A stretch of 64,000 nt of DNA from NCBI GenBank assembly GCA_034359265.1, contig CP136895.1:53524001-53588000 (forward strand), read 5' to 3'. Position 1 is the first letter of the stretch. Each line of letters begins with the position of its first letter. This DNA comes from Canna indica (Eukaryota; Streptophyta; Magnoliopsida; Zingiberales; Cannaceae). Below the pieces are notes generated by a model. That model was not told where the DNA came from, did no database searches, and saw nothing but the letters and a program-made list of their open reading frames with translations. The translations under genes were made by a program, and so were the position numbers. Positions 1 through 12,169 of this stretch are shown piece after piece.

Positions 1-1454
1 ACCCTACTTGCTGGCCATGTTGTGGTAGAAGTAAGTCATGTTTTTCAAATAAATAAAGGTTACTTGAAGATAATTTTGTTAATATCAAAAACATTTCCAC
101 TGTAGGATTATGCACATACTGCAGGGGCTATTGTTGTTCATCAGTTCTGTCACATTGGGGCACACTCTTTCATTGGTGGAGGATCTGTGGTATGTTAGTT
201 TATTGGCCATGGCTTAACTTTATCATAAGTTCATCTCATTAAATAATTTAAGACCCAGTACACAAAGCAATCTCACTTTTGTGGGTTCTGGAGAGGGTTG
301 ATGTACGCATCCTTCCCCTTGCTTTTTGCAAAGAAGCTGTTCGTGTGGCTCGAACTCATGCATTCATGAATTATACATTGCTCATTTTTTTCTAATTCCT
401 TATTTGTGTTGAATACTTGGAAGTTGGAACAATCAGGTAGGGGAATAATATAAAACCATATTGATTTACAAATTTAGTCATTTGGTGGAGAATTTTATAT
501 TCCTCTAGCTTACATATCTGGAAGTCACCTTCTTAACGATAGTATTACTATCACTTAAGCATGCATGTTATCAAAGTTCTCAAAATCATTATTGAAAATA
601 TAAATTAGAATATTCCTAATTTTGAGCTGGCATCAGATTTGCCTTGCAAGATTTTTTGCAAAATAGGAGAGTACATTTGACCATCGAAAGGGATTAGCAT
701 CTTCCAAGATATAAATGTTAGCAAACTTTACAAGCTCTTCAAGTAGTGTGTTGTTGCACTTGCACACATGTATCAACCCTATTGTCTGAATGCCAGTTTC
801 CCTGATCATTAAACTACACATAGTACATCTTGAATGTTCACATTAGCATTAATTGGTTCATGCACCAATTCTACTGATGCAGATTACACAGGACGTACCA
901 AAATTCATGATGGTTTCTGGTGATAGAGCAGAGCTTCGTGGTTTGAATCTAGAGGGCCTTCGGCGGCATGGATTCTCAGATATTGAGGTAGTACTATCAA
1001 ATATTTGCAACTTTTCAAAATTAGAGGTCATCACTATTATTTTCTGAAGCAAAAATAGTTCACTTTGCTTAGCGTATTTTCCTTAATTAAAAATTTCTAG
1101 TGTACCTCTGCTTTCTTTATTTGCACTAGCTCATCGAGTGTTAATTGGTGATGTTTTTGTTCCAATCATACCAGATTCGAGGTATGAGGAAAGCTTACCA
1201 GAAAATATTCATGCCCAATGAAGTAAACTCAAGGAGTTTGGATGACAGGCTCGCTGAAGTAGTATGAGACTGCAGAAATTAATCTTCAGCTTCTGTCTAT
1301 AGCTTTTAATGATAAATTTTGTTTAAACTGACAGGAAAAAGTTATAGAGATATCCCATTTTCCTGCTGTGACTTCTATGGTGCAATCCATACGGGAATCA
1401 TTTCAGCAAAAGCGTCGTGGAATATGCAAGTTCAGGAATTGGGCAGCCTCCTGA
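1..1454 (+). CDS. LPXA: LpxA-like UDP-GlcNAc O-acyltransferase, 3' part (5' end outside window)
   Basis: Five exons are readable: 1-30, 106-189, 883-987, 1175-1258 and 1335-1454, all with GT/AG borders and all in phase 0, ending at TGA 1452-1454. The first two encode the end of a left-handed beta-helix (hexapeptide) domain with AGHVVV, HQFCHIGAHSF and IGGGSV. The next contain QDVPKFMMVSGDRAELRG and NLEGLRRHGF, and the last ends RGICKFRNWAAS. This order matches plant mitochondrial LpxA. In that family the enzyme moves a 3-hydroxyacyl chain from acyl carrier protein to UDP-N-acetylglucosamine, the first step towards lipid A-like molecules. The HQF histidine corresponds to a conserved active-site position of bacterial LpxA. 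The principal catalytic histidine and the transit peptide would lie upstream of this window. No stop or frameshift is seen, so this part looks functional. The gene converges with the receptor kinase gene on the other strand, 940 bp away. Confidence 0.87.
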
Positions 1455-2393
1455 AGAATTGTGGCAGTGAATTTCTTGTATGTCTTTCTGAATGGAAATG
1501 TATTAATAAATTTGTAAGGCTTATGCAATACAAATTGTTTTTATGCTACTCTTAATAATATGCTTTTTTTCATAATGAATTAAGATCCTTTAAACTAAAT
1601 ATTGTGAAGAAAAGAAAAACTTCTGTATCTTCTTTTTACACACTATAGATTTTTGCAAATGTATTTATTTATTTTAGTTTATAAACACTATTATATCAGT
1701 CTACACTGTCGTTGAAATAGCATTTGGTATGCGGCTATTTATTTGTATTACCGGTAATGTGACTTTTAAATTTTTAGGACACACACGTTATCATATTTGG
1801 TTGGAGCACTGTATCGGTAATTCAGATTGCCCTGGTAATGTATCGATAATTCAGATTGTTTTGGTAATCCATAGTAATTCTAAATTTCAATATTATTCTT
1901 CTCTTTCATACATTTTTCTCCATGCAAGACACCACCAAATTTTGACATGAATTTTTTGATAATTTTTTGTGAATTCAAAAATTACAAAATTAGATTATCA
2001 TTTGACCAAATATGTCAAACGAAATAATGTTATATTACAGGTAAATTGAAGGTGACAATTTATTTTGTGATAATATGAATTACCATTATAATATTACTAA
2101 ATAATGTATCAAGCGCAACCTAAGATTTTGCTATTAATTATGCCGTATAGAAACTCCCCAAGATTCATTGTATACACCTAACATGGAAATCCAAAAATGT
2201 ACAAGTTTTTGTAGAGGGCTATTTTGTAGACCTTATGATGCAGAATCGAAACTCCATTGTATACACTCAAGATGGAAATCCAAAAATGTACAAGTTTTTG
2301 TAGAGGCCCATTTTGTAGACCTTATTATGCAAAATTGAAACCAAACTGTGGTGATGAATACACAACACAAAGATGTTAGACATGACTTAAATG
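1455..2393. other. Convergent 3' intergenic region
   Basis: AT-rich spacer between the tails of the LpxA-like gene and RLK1, where both 3' UTRs must lie. I see no coding potential. Its only clear structure is an 89-bp tandem duplication near the RLK1 end. Confidence 0.6.
2166..2341. repeat. Two-copy 89-bp tandem repeat
   Basis: Unit 1 (2166-2254) and unit 2 (2255-2341) both start CATTGTATACAC and share GGAAATCCAAAAATGTACAA and a following TTTTGTAGA run, with a few differences. It ends about 50 bp past the RLK1 stop codon, so it probably lies in the 3' UTR or polyadenylation region of that gene. Confidence 0.85.
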
Positions 2394-5300
2394 TCATCTC
2401 AATGAAGGGCCATCGGTGCCCGAATCATATAGAGCTTCTTGGAATTCGTGTGCATTAATCTGGTTTTTATCACTATACTTTGCATTGAAAATTTCACTGT
2501 TGTGAGTGAATTGGAATTGAGTTCCATTACCTGCATTGTACAATGCCAAGCACTCCTTCAGCTGAGTAACCACTTCGGCCATTGTTGGCCTTTCATGAGA
2601 GGACTGTGCAGTACATAAGAGTGCCAAATTGGCAACTTTCCAAGAAGAGTTCATATCATACTCCAGTTGCAGTCTTTCATCAACAATATCCTCAATGTTT
2701 CCTTTGGCAAGCCTTTGACGAACCCATTCCATGATATGACTGCCTTCTGCATCATCTATTACAGGAGGATGGCCTGTAAGGAGTTCCAGGAGAACTACCC
2801 CAAAGCTATACACATCGCTCTTTTGACTGAGTTGGTTCTTGATGTAATACCTAAAAAACACAAGATGAATGTTCTCCATATTAGCTCCAGAGAAATTAAA
2901 TGGGCGATTGACCGCATAGTATAGGAGGGTTTTATTTTTTGCAAAACCACAACCATTATTCAGTTTTTACCAATATCAAGATAGCCTGGATATGGCTTCA
3001 TGTAATGGTATACATGATAGATTACTCTCCATAGCAATGTATCAATAATTAAACTACAAGAAGATAGATCCCTTTGACCTCAAGCATATAGATAAAAGAA
3101 GCAACATATATGAGGGCATTTTGAGTAAAAAAGCAGCTCAAGCTGCTAGTAATAAGTAGGGCCACTCTAAAGTTAGGTTGCTTTTTGGCAAATCACTGAA
3201 ATTAAATATGGAAAAAGCAGTGCTAGGAGATTATTTTCTAATCCTGTGCTCCAGTTCTTTTCTTGGTTGAGTTTTGAATCTTAAGTTTTCAACTAACTCA
3301 TACAAGTACAAGAAGAGTAGAGGAGAATAAGAGATGGCATACTCTGGATCAACATATCCTGGGGTGCCGCAAACCTTTGTGGTAACATGACTGTGACTAT
3401 CATTTTGGAAAGCCTTTGTCAGCCCGAAATCAGATATCTTCGCCTCCAATCTTTCATTCAAGAGGATGTTTGTACTCTTCACATCTCTATGAACCAGTGG
3501 AGGTTTGCATCCAGTGTGCAAATACTCGAGCCCTGCATCTCATTCCAACCTATTAGTGTATGGTGAAATCAGCCTAACAAAAGTCTCACTGATAGATATG
3601 TTATTATTGCCAAACCTTGTGCAGCTTGAAGAGCAATTTGGAGACGCTGTCTCCAAGTCAAAGGTGTATCACTGCAAATACCTGTCACAAGTTCATGATA
3701 AAGACTACATGAAGGTCATATATAAGAACTTGATTTAATGAACAGTGGTTAGAGGAATCTTAGATTACAAATGAAAAGGGTGAATAGTCTCATAATGGCT
3801 AGAAGTAAGGAGCCCAATCCATTTATTTTTCAAATAGATGGATTCTCTCCATGAGACACCTGTTGAGAAAGAGAAAGGGCAAAGCTAATGTCCTACTTAC
3901 AAAGTGTACAATCCCTTGAAAGCCTACTGGTCGAGAGAACAACAAGCTGTAAAGTTCCAACTATTTACAGTTTGCTACATGGAGTTTTCATTAAGCTCTA
4001 TGCAAGGCTAATCTTTAGTTATACCAAGGGCATTTGAATAAGTTTTTATCATGTCAAGCAAAGTTTTCGTAGTCCTTCCTCTACCCTAATTCCTTCTATC
4101 AATTATAATCAATTCACGATCTCTAACTATAACATCTATGACTCCTTTGAACCTTTACTAAAAATTGCCAAGGCAATTTACTAAAAGTGATCTTAGCAAA
4201 ATGTATAGAGTTAGAACCTTTAAGATGCTCTTTGAGTGTTCCTTGAGACATGAACTCAAAGACAAGTGCTCGATGATCTCCATCCTTGCAATAGCCAATC
4301 ATAGAAACTAGGTTCTTGTGATGCACCCGTGTTAAGTGTTGAACCTGAAATCAAAGAAATCATGAATTAGAGACCATAAAGAAGAGGAAAACCGATCTTC
4401 AATGAATCAAAATGTTTCTGAAAAACCATGAATGTGACCTATAAAAATTCAGTTGTCCATGCCCATCTAAAATCTCAGTTGTAGTAGGAGAAGTTACCTC
4501 AGCAAGGAACTCTTTATTCCCTTGTGATGATGCTTGAAAGAGCATCTTCACAGCAACTTCAGTGCCATCTTCTAAGTGGCCATAATAAACAGTTCCAAAT
4601 CCCCCTTCACCAAGTATTTTCTTAAAGTTGTTAGTTATCCTCTCCAGGTCCATGTATGTATATTTTCGATTCTCAACTTCCAAAGTTCCTTCACTCTGCA
4701 GTCTCTCAGTAATAACTGTTCTTGAGGCTTGCGAGTAATACAGATGATATTGTTAATGCAGAATTCTCGGCTTTCTTTTTTTCTCCAAATAGATTTAAGT
4801 CAAAATTAAGCAGGAAATGATACATGAGTTATGTTTGCAAAGAAAGAAGACTCACCTTGTCTTTTTATCAGTATGCAAATAGTGACTGTCAGCAGGGAGA
4901 ATATAACAATAGGCGGAACTATGCAAGAAACAACAATTGTAAGTACTGGAGCCCTATTCTTTCTTCTCTCTCTAAGCTTTGTCTCACATGAACTGACGTT
5001 GAAACAAATATTTGGGTTGCCTTCAAATCTAGTATCACAAGGATATAATAATTAACTTAAAAGTTAGACAAAGATTAAGAAAAAAAAGCAGCTATATCAT
5101 AAGGGACAGATTGTGTTCTCAAGATTAGAAGAAACCTTAATGTCAGTGCCCCACTTTGTGATTTTGTAAGAAGGGCAGAAGGAATTGATCCATTGAGTTG
5201 GTTGTTTGTCAAGTTTCTGCAAGTAGCAAGTGACTATTGTCATGCATATGAAAACACAAGCAATGTTAATAATTATACTTAAACTTACAGGAACTTGAGT

Positions 5301-7724
5301 GATGGTAAATAGGCTATAGCAGCAGGTATTGGTCCTGTTAAATCGTTGTGAGACAAATCCCTGGAAAATTATCTTATAAATTATTTTGTCAAGATGATGA
5401 AGCAGGATATTACTGTTTTTCTTCATCTATAAGGACCAGGTAATTATGATTTAAATACATGAAATACCAATATAAAATGTTGAAGGAAGCTTGAAAGACT
5501 GAATCTACTCTATGTGCTTCAATCATCTTGCCCCAGGTTTAGCTAGCAGTTTAAGGAATAGTCTAAGAATTAGATTGTTTTATTAGCTTGCAGTCAGAGG
5601 TACTTACAAGTACTGGATTGCACTGAGGTTGGCGAAAAAAGTGCTTATTTCACCAGCCAGTCCACTGTTTGATAAATTCCTACAAAAGTTCAAGATGACA
5701 GTTATATATAGGAAAGCTTTCCCTATTGATATTTATTAGTAGTTTCATAGTTTCTCCATGCAATTTTCAAGTGTTGGAACTTACAATGTAGTGATTCTTG
5801 GAGTACCAGATGCATTAGAACTACAATTCAATCCATCCCACATATAAATTTTTGGAGCACAAGGATCGCCGTTCCAATTTTTCTTCACCTGATAAAACTC
5901 CTTGATTCCCATCATTGCATCAACTGGTATTGCCAAGGTGGTGAAAAGAAGTACATAAATATGAACTGAAGAAATGAAGACAAAAAGGAAGAAATCAATT
6001 GGAAGGACATATGTTATCATTATTACCATCTCTTGCATCAGTTGCATTGTTTGTGTTTCTCATCGCTGAGAAGACCTCAATTGCATTAAGGATTGGTGGA
6101 AGAGTTGAATTACTTGTTTGACCAAGAGAGATATTGATATAGCGATCACTAAACCCTGTAATTGGATCTTTGTTGAATATACTCCGAGGATAGAGGAATT
6201 CTGGCCCGAAAGATTTACCATCATTCAACAAGGCGTCATTGAGGAAAACAAAGAACTGCCTTGAAGCATCCTGTGGGAGTGATTGCAGCTCACAGAAGTG
6301 CATGAGTGCAAAATACTCGTTAAGATCTCCAAAGTCGACAGGTTTCAATATGATCTCCAGCCTTGAGGAGTTGTAAATTGCACTCTGCATAACAGGAGAA
6401 GGAACCTGGAATGGATCATCTGCAAGATATTGGATGCTGGAGTTGGTGTTCATCTTCTTGAAAGAAGAAGGTATGTCCTCACCATCGTCCAACCAATAAC
6501 GGTCATAAGGATCAACTGGAAACCTATTAATGAGAAAGATGAAATGGGTAATCTGAATAAGATTATTATCAAAATCCCTAAATCTATTAGTAGATATTCA
6601 CCTTATATCGTTTCCTCCCAAGTTGTGCCTTGTCAAAAGAACAAGATCAGTTCCTAAAGCGTTAACCGAGGAATATAGAGAAGAGTTGATCGGTCTCAAG
6701 TCCAACCCAGATATGAACGGAGTTCCCTGACCTGTGTTCACCAGGCAAACTGATATCCTATGTGCTGTTGCTACGGTGACTACTTCAGTGAGATGGTATT
6801 TTGATGGATCGGTCACATTAATAGTTTTCCAGAGGTTGACATTCAGGTAAAGGTCAAACTGCAGTGTACTATTCTTGTTGTCATAGTTTCCGTATAAGAA
6901 TATTGCTCTGATAAGGTATTTAGTCCCTGGAATTATGGAGTTGAAGTTGTAGCAGTTTCGGTTGCCATCAGGGAAGCTTCTCACGGTGTAGTATCGGCGA
7001 GCAAGATTATTCACATATCCATACCAGACATTGTTGTTTATGCCGGAGTCAGTGAATTGCTCGTCAGAGACGTAGGTTATGCCAGAATTTGGATCCGCAT
7101 AGGTGGAATTTGCAGGAATGCCACAGTCGATGAAGACGAAACCTGCACAAGCCATAGCAAGTAATTTTTACCATCGACTTTTATTCTTTTCCAAACAAAC
7201 CATCCACTTCTAATCTAAGCTACAATTTTTGCAATTTTGTGTTGACTATAAAAGTGTTTTGATTCAGTTTTTGAGTTCCTTATGGCTCAAATTCAAGAGA
7301 TATTCCTTTTTCTAAAATTCCTGAGAAGTTGCTTCTTGGCTTCAGTTAAATGGCGTTGAAATTTGAAGTTTTTGCTAGGAAATTAAGCTGAACAAATAGA
7401 TTGTTAAAATCTCATCGATAATCTTATGAATCATACAAAAATATTCAACAATAACAATACTCTGTTTCCTTAAACTAGAACGAGACCACGCAATTGGACA
7501 AAATTGATGCAAAAATTATATAGTTCATGTCTTACTAAGAACTAAAAACTTAAGGGAAGGTCACATCAAAAAGAAAATTAAATAATAATGACGAGATACA
7601 ATTATTTACCAAGGCTTTGAGTAATCGACTGTCCGCGAACGAGAAAAGCATCCAGGGAGAAGTGCAGCAGAATTAGACCCCAAAACTGAAGGGCGGGGCT
7701 GAAGCTGCTTCTTCTCATGGCCAT
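2394..7724 (-). CDS. Malectin-like LRR receptor-like serine/threonine kinase (RLK1), complete
   Basis: Thirteen exons with GT/AG borders and consistent phases: 7610-7724, 6602-7142, 6027-6523, 5785-5923, 5608-5679, 5289-5360, 5136-5216, 4856-5028, 4498-4727, 4218-4344, 3616-3681, 3343-3532, 2394-2850. They total 2760 nt (919 residues). Order: signal peptide (1-31, hydrophobic [16 protein letters not shown]), malectin-like ectodomain (about 37-380), WNGDPC motif (401-406), 24-residue LRR repeats each on its own 72-nt exon, membrane helix (about 532-558) and kinase. The kinase has GEGGFG (603-608), VAVK lysine 624, HRD (719-721), DFG (739-741) and [10 protein letters not shown], so it looks catalytically competent and of RD type. 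This architecture is LRR-I subfamily, whose members (FRK1/SIRK, IOS1) act at the plasma membrane in immune and stress signalling. The ligand is unknown. I chose the first of two in-frame ATGs (MAM); the second is two codons later. Confidence 0.93.
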
Positions 7725-7848
7725 TAACTTCTTCGTCCTCCTCTTTCAGTTTGGGGAGAATGGCTGGTTGTGGTCGAGACTTGAGACGAATAGAAATAAT
7801 ACCACATGCACAAGTTTGGTTTTTGGGGTTTCTGAGTGATTCGGAGAC

Positions 7849-7935
7849 TTGACTCGATCGTCTCTCGTCAAATTAATTAAGACCATAATTTTCCTCTTGC
7901 CATTTTGACTGGGAGTTATTGACGAACATTGTCAA
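7849..7935 (-). promoter_or_regulatory. W-box (TTGAC) cluster upstream of RLK1
   Basis: Five TTGAC cores occur on either strand in about 90 bp: 7849-7853, 7867-7871 (-), 7905-7909, 7919-7923 and 7931-7935 (-). The first and third extend to the strict TTGACT W-box. They lie 125-211 bp upstream of the RLK1 start codon. WRKY factors bind W-boxes, and the related Arabidopsis FRK1/SIRK gene is a WRKY target, so pathogen- or senescence-type control is a reasonable inference. No strong TATA box is visible. Confidence 0.5.
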
Positions 7936-8140
7936 CTTTTCCAGGGCAGATTGCGTTGCCCAGCGAAAAATTATACTGCACCAGGTTATAATTCTATTCT
8001 ATTTTCTTCAAAAAAATTCCTCGAGTAATCCTCTAGTTTCCATAAAAGTTACTTTTTAGTAAAAGGTGAGGTCATGTGAACCTACCTATGCTCAAATGAT
8101 AGTAACATCCAGGTATATTGTCGGTAGGTCTTGAATTTGA

Positions 8141-10695
8141 TATAAGACTCGGAAAAAAATTTCTAATATAAAAATCTATTTTGGTGTAGTGCGCCGGACC
8201 CGGGGATAGTCGAGTTAAGCCTCAGGATCGTCTCAAGTGAAAATGTATGACTCGACTAATGATGTATGCAATTAAATTAGGCAAATGACTCTTTCCTTTT
8301 ATGCATTTATACTTTAATCGAGTTTAAGTCGACTCGTGTTGCGGGAAGAGTCGGAACCCAAGTCGAGCTCAGATTTAGTCGAGTCATGATTAAGAGTCTA
8401 GGGCCATTAAGGAAGGTTTGATGAGGGATTAAAACCCCTCATCCATGTGTCGTGCGACTCATCTTTGAGTCGCACAAGGCAGCCCCTAGGAGAGAGGGGA
8501 GAAGAAGCAAGGAGGAGGGTGATTTTGGTCGATCCGGGATTTCGCGTTGTTGCCGAAAAAATTCAAAGTTGTCGTCATCCAATCTTTCATCCTCCTCAAT
8601 CAATGTGAGTGGTTGGATATGAAGAAATGGGGGAGGCGGGTAGCCGAACCCTTAGTGGTGATAGGATCGTGTTTTAATTCTCACGATTTTCCGACGAGTC
8701 GAGTTTTCGTAGTTGTATATACATGATTCTTGTATCAATACTTGCCAGATCATTTTGTTTTCTCGTCGCTTTCTCTAATCTAGGGCTGCCGAATCATGGG
8801 GAAAGGGGATAGGTCATGCCAAAATTTTTCTCAATCCCCTTGACGGAAGTAGAGCCCTTAGATTATCATAAATCTATCATTAGAGCATTCTCCGTCGTCA
8901 ATTTCACACGTTAAACAATTTGTCTTCCCTAGAACCCCTTGGTGTGGTCGAATGAACCCTAAACCTCATGAGAAGGGTTCGGCCAAGGGCAGGGGAAGGG
9001 GTAAATCAGTCCACATGAATTTAAGATATATCAGAGACGAAGAGTTAGGGTCGTAGCTAAATTCTTCTTTCCCTTTTCTACCCTAAGAGGCATGGCCGAG
9101 CAAGGTTCACCTTGCTCAAGGCTCAGCCAAATCTAGGGGGAGGGAAAGGGTGAGTTTTAGATGGAAACTTCCATGGTTAGAATGTTAAAACTATAGAGGC
9201 ATGATGATACTTAGGAAGAACACTAACCATAGTAAGTAAATTTATTGATTTATGAGATTGTAGGAATGCTAGCTTAATGACCATCCTCATTTCATTCAAT
9301 CTTTAAATTTTGAAATGATGTATTAGTTTACCATGCTTAGTATCTCATGCATTATTGAATTCATTGCTACCTTGCCATGCTAGATAAATTGTTTCTTATT
9401 GAGCTTAATTCTAAAGGTAGTGTATAGTTGTTATGTATGAATATTGTGGCTATATATAGTAGATGTTGTAAAGTATGCTTACTTTTCTTTAGATTACACA
9501 TGTTGTCCTAAAATGTTCATGGGCGGAATTCCAAGGTCGGTACATGGAATTCCTCACCCAAGGTAGTGTATAATATTAGATAACATGTAGGACGTTGCGT
9601 GATGTTCCGCATATATGGAAACTTAGCTAGGAGATGATATAATTTCTAGGACTTCTAGTAAACATTTTGGAAACCTAGAACTCTTAGGCGTACACATTTT
9701 GAAAGGACGACATTAATTTGTTGACCCTGTAGCCCGGAATAGGGCCAGATATGGGCAATGGCCCGAAAGGTATATAAGGAAACCCTAGGACATTGATTGT
9801 GTGATGTGCTTGAGATGGTCCGCCGAGAAGCGTGGAGATCGAAAATGACCAATGCTTAGCTCGGCTAGTGTTTGGGTCTTGAGGTGCGCCAGCGGGCCCG
9901 CTAGGTGCCAGACCCTAGTTGGGTGGGACTAGCTATCGTTACCCCAGACGGTGTCCAGAGACTAGTGGATCATCCTAGTCGATGGCCCAGGATTATTTGT
10001 TTACGTCTTAATATGATGTGGCCGATGGCTAGTATGATTCTACCGTGTATGGTAGGGCCGATTGTAGCCGAGATTTTTATTACCATAAGTAGGCCCAAGG
10101 GCCGGATGCCGGAGGCTTGATAGGCCAGGATGGCAAATTTTCATATATTCGATTTATACATAATGACCCATGGGGTTAGTAGTCACATTAAAAGTAGCTT
10201 ACCTCCCTGGATATACATTATGTTGCCTTATATGTCATGCATGAATAACTGAGGTTATGTGGAGGTTAGCTAGAATCGCTCACTGAGTCCCAAGTGGACT
10301 CACAGTTTATTTCCTTATTTTTGCAGAGCATGAGCAGTGATTGTGACCTGTCGACATGGTGCAGCTGGTGGGCGGGAGGTGGTGCTATATCTCGTAGCGG
10401 CGTCCATGAGTCATAGTCCAGTGTTTCTAGTAGTTGTTTACTTTTCTGCACTGATAGTTATATTTTGGAAAAAGTTTGTAAAACTTTGATTCTTGAGATG
10501 TTCAGTTGTTCTGATGTTGGTTTTCTTCTTTGGTTTGAAAACATAAAATTGTAAACTTTGAAAATTTTTAACAAAGTTTGTGTTGAGATTTCTTTTGTCG
10601 ACATGTTCTAATTTTTGTATGTCAGTGTAGACAGTTGGCTACAGGGTAGGATGTAGGCCCTGGTCGATCACACTACCCTCAGTTGGGGTGTGACA
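8141..10695 (+). mobile_element. Solo LTR of a Ty3/gypsy (Tekay-like) retrotransposon
   Basis: This 2555-bp block is one LTR of the same family as those at 18483-20833 and 25780-35126, but in the opposite orientation. It begins TATAAGACTCGGAAAAAAAT, a decayed TGTAAG start, and ends AGTTGGGGTGTGACA. It is flanked by a perfect 5-bp target-site duplication TTTGA (8136-8140 and 10696-10700). No internal retroelement sequence is present, so it arose by recombination between the two LTRs of a full element. The short ORFs inside it resemble no protein I know. Confidence 0.88.
9771..9779 (+). promoter_or_regulatory. TATA box of the solo LTR
   Basis: TATATAAGG lies in the middle of the LTR, where the U3/R boundary would be expected. 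The aligned position in the 3' LTR of the Tekay-like element has decayed to a TTTTAAACAAGG-like sequence. The box points away from RLK1 and towards the candidate peptide gene. Confidence 0.45.
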
Positions 10696-10700
10696 TTTGA

Positions 10701-11857
10701 TTTTTTTATTGTAATATTTAATGCATCTTTTTTCATATTTGTGTACGTCTTGTAATACATCCTATGCGTAAAGGGTGAGGTTACTCCCTCTCTTTATAAT
10801 ATTATTAAACTACATATTTTTTTTAAATTCAAATGAATTAAATAATATACTTATTTCAAATATATTTTTTACCTTTCTTTGTCAAAGCGATGTCACATTA
10901 ATGATCACACTTCATCTGTTTCACATTTGATTTTTGAATGTTCCGACAACAATTGTGGGGCCTCATGAATTCTCCCTGCTTACACGGTGTCAAAGGAATC
11001 GACAAGGATAACTCTGACTTGCGCTTCGAACAGATAGAAGAAAAAAAGGAGAAAAAATATCTCAAGTTGGATGTCATTTTTTGTTGAATTAATATATCAA
11101 TCTAGTATATCAATCGACCTTCGCGGAGGCTTCTCTTCGGCCGGCTTCGTCCACTGCTCCGACTTTTGGGGTTCCAATGTTGTGCTCTCTGTCTGGTGGG
11201 CCTTCGTCGGCTGGGACTGGTCCAATCTCTACTTTGGATTTCTCTGAAGGTTTTCAAATTTCAACCATGCGTCGAGCGGGATCTGTCAACCTCTGGCCGA
11301 CGTCCAATCTGACGTGGATGCATTGTTATAACCTGAAAAAAAAGGGGGGGCCTCATTGTAAATATATTTTTTGATGAGCTTTTTAGCAAAAGGGCTAATC
11401 ACTTATTTAACCTAATCCAAACCCTAATCTTTCGTAATCCTCGTTCTTATTGGTGGCGGCTGAGTTGGAGTCAAGGGATCAAAGGGACGGTGAAATGGAA
11501 ATGGTTCAATTTGCCCAATTGAGATATCTGGAATAATATTTATTTCTTTTTTTGTCATTTTCATCTGAAAAGGACTCTTATTCTATTTCTATAGTCCTTC
11601 TAAATCAAAAAAATCCAATTTTTACACAAAAATAGGAAAGGAATAGATGCAGAGGTCAATATTTTGTTATACAACTCGTGCTTCAGAGAAATATCAGATC
11701 AGATAGAGTCGACGAATGAAGCAGGTTAATTAACAATTCAATTTACAGATAAAAATGAAAAAAAAGAAAGCATTGGCCTCCCTCCCATATCTCGCATCTA
11801 TAGTATTTTTGCCCTGGTGGGTCTCTTTCTCATTTAAAAAATGTCTGGAACCTTGGA
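10701..11857. other. Intergenic, no gene recognised
   Basis: AT-rich sequence between the solo LTR and the candidate peptide gene. A GC-richer patch at about 11110-11340 followed by A8 and G7 runs (11337-11351) could be a retroelement scrap. I cannot assign it to a family and found no credible ORF. Confidence 0.4.
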
Positions 11858-12169
11858 TTAAGACTCTGGCGGAGAACCAAAGTTTGGTGGACCATTGTGG
11901 TAGGAGTCTTTTCTCTTATTGTTGTTTTTCCTTGTCATTGTCGATTTCCCGATTCTACGTTCATCGGTGGCAGCGGGGTAGTTGGAGGAGATAGAATAGT
12001 CGGATCGGGGTGGCGGAGCCGACCGGAAGGTGGCGGCGGTCGTGTCGCTGCCTGTGGCGCCGGATCGTACGATCTCGGTGATGGCCATGCCGCAGCAGCA
12101 CGCTGTTGCCAGCAGTAGGGCAGCAGCCATGCCTGCTGTTCGGGCCTTTTCGGCGAAGGGACGATGCAT
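11858..12169 (-). CDS. Candidate small secreted-peptide precursor (unrecognised family)
   Basis: An uninterrupted 103-codon ORF in a GC-rich island (about 11980-12250) that contrasts with its AT-rich surroundings. The chosen ATG gives an N-terminus [13 protein letters not shown] followed by a hydrophobic core [16 protein letters not shown], as in a signal peptide. A second ATG 13 codons later (MAAALLL) would give an 89-residue form. The middle is polar and the tail is basic then proline-rich: NNNKRKDSY followed by [13 protein letters not shown] signal, a variable region and a basic site before a short Pro/Gly C-terminus is the usual plan of plant peptide-hormone precursors. The tail does not match the CLE, IDA, CEP, RGF, PSK or CIF motifs I know. 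A TATTTATTAAA stretch lies about 105 bp upstream. The CACTA-1 terminus at 12319 begins 150 bp upstream of the ATG. It could also be a non-coding GC-rich exon. Confidence 0.45.
   Translation of the reverse strand: MHRPFAEKARTAGMAAALLLATACCCGMAITEIVRSGATGSDTTAATFRSAPPPRSDYSISSNYPAATDERRIGKSTMTRKNNNKRKDSYHNGPPNFGSPPES

Noticed and set aside
1729..2110. Possible MITE between the LpxA-like gene and RLK1 (CATTTGGTATGCGG near one end, CAAGCGCAACC near the other)
   Set aside because: The two ends match only weakly as an inverted repeat and no target duplication could be seen.
5097..5426. Minus-strand ORF of 109 codons inside RLK1
   Set aside because: It runs through two introns with good GT/AG borders. 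The 72- and 81-nt LRR exons explain it.
9655..10451. Short ORFs within 8141-10695
   Set aside because: They are inside a solo LTR with exact ends and target duplication, and LTRs of this family do not code for protein.
11177..11374. 65-codon ORF followed by A8 and G7 runs, considered as a LINE 3' end
   Set aside because: No LINE domain is recognisable and the run is not a convincing poly(A) tail with a target duplication.
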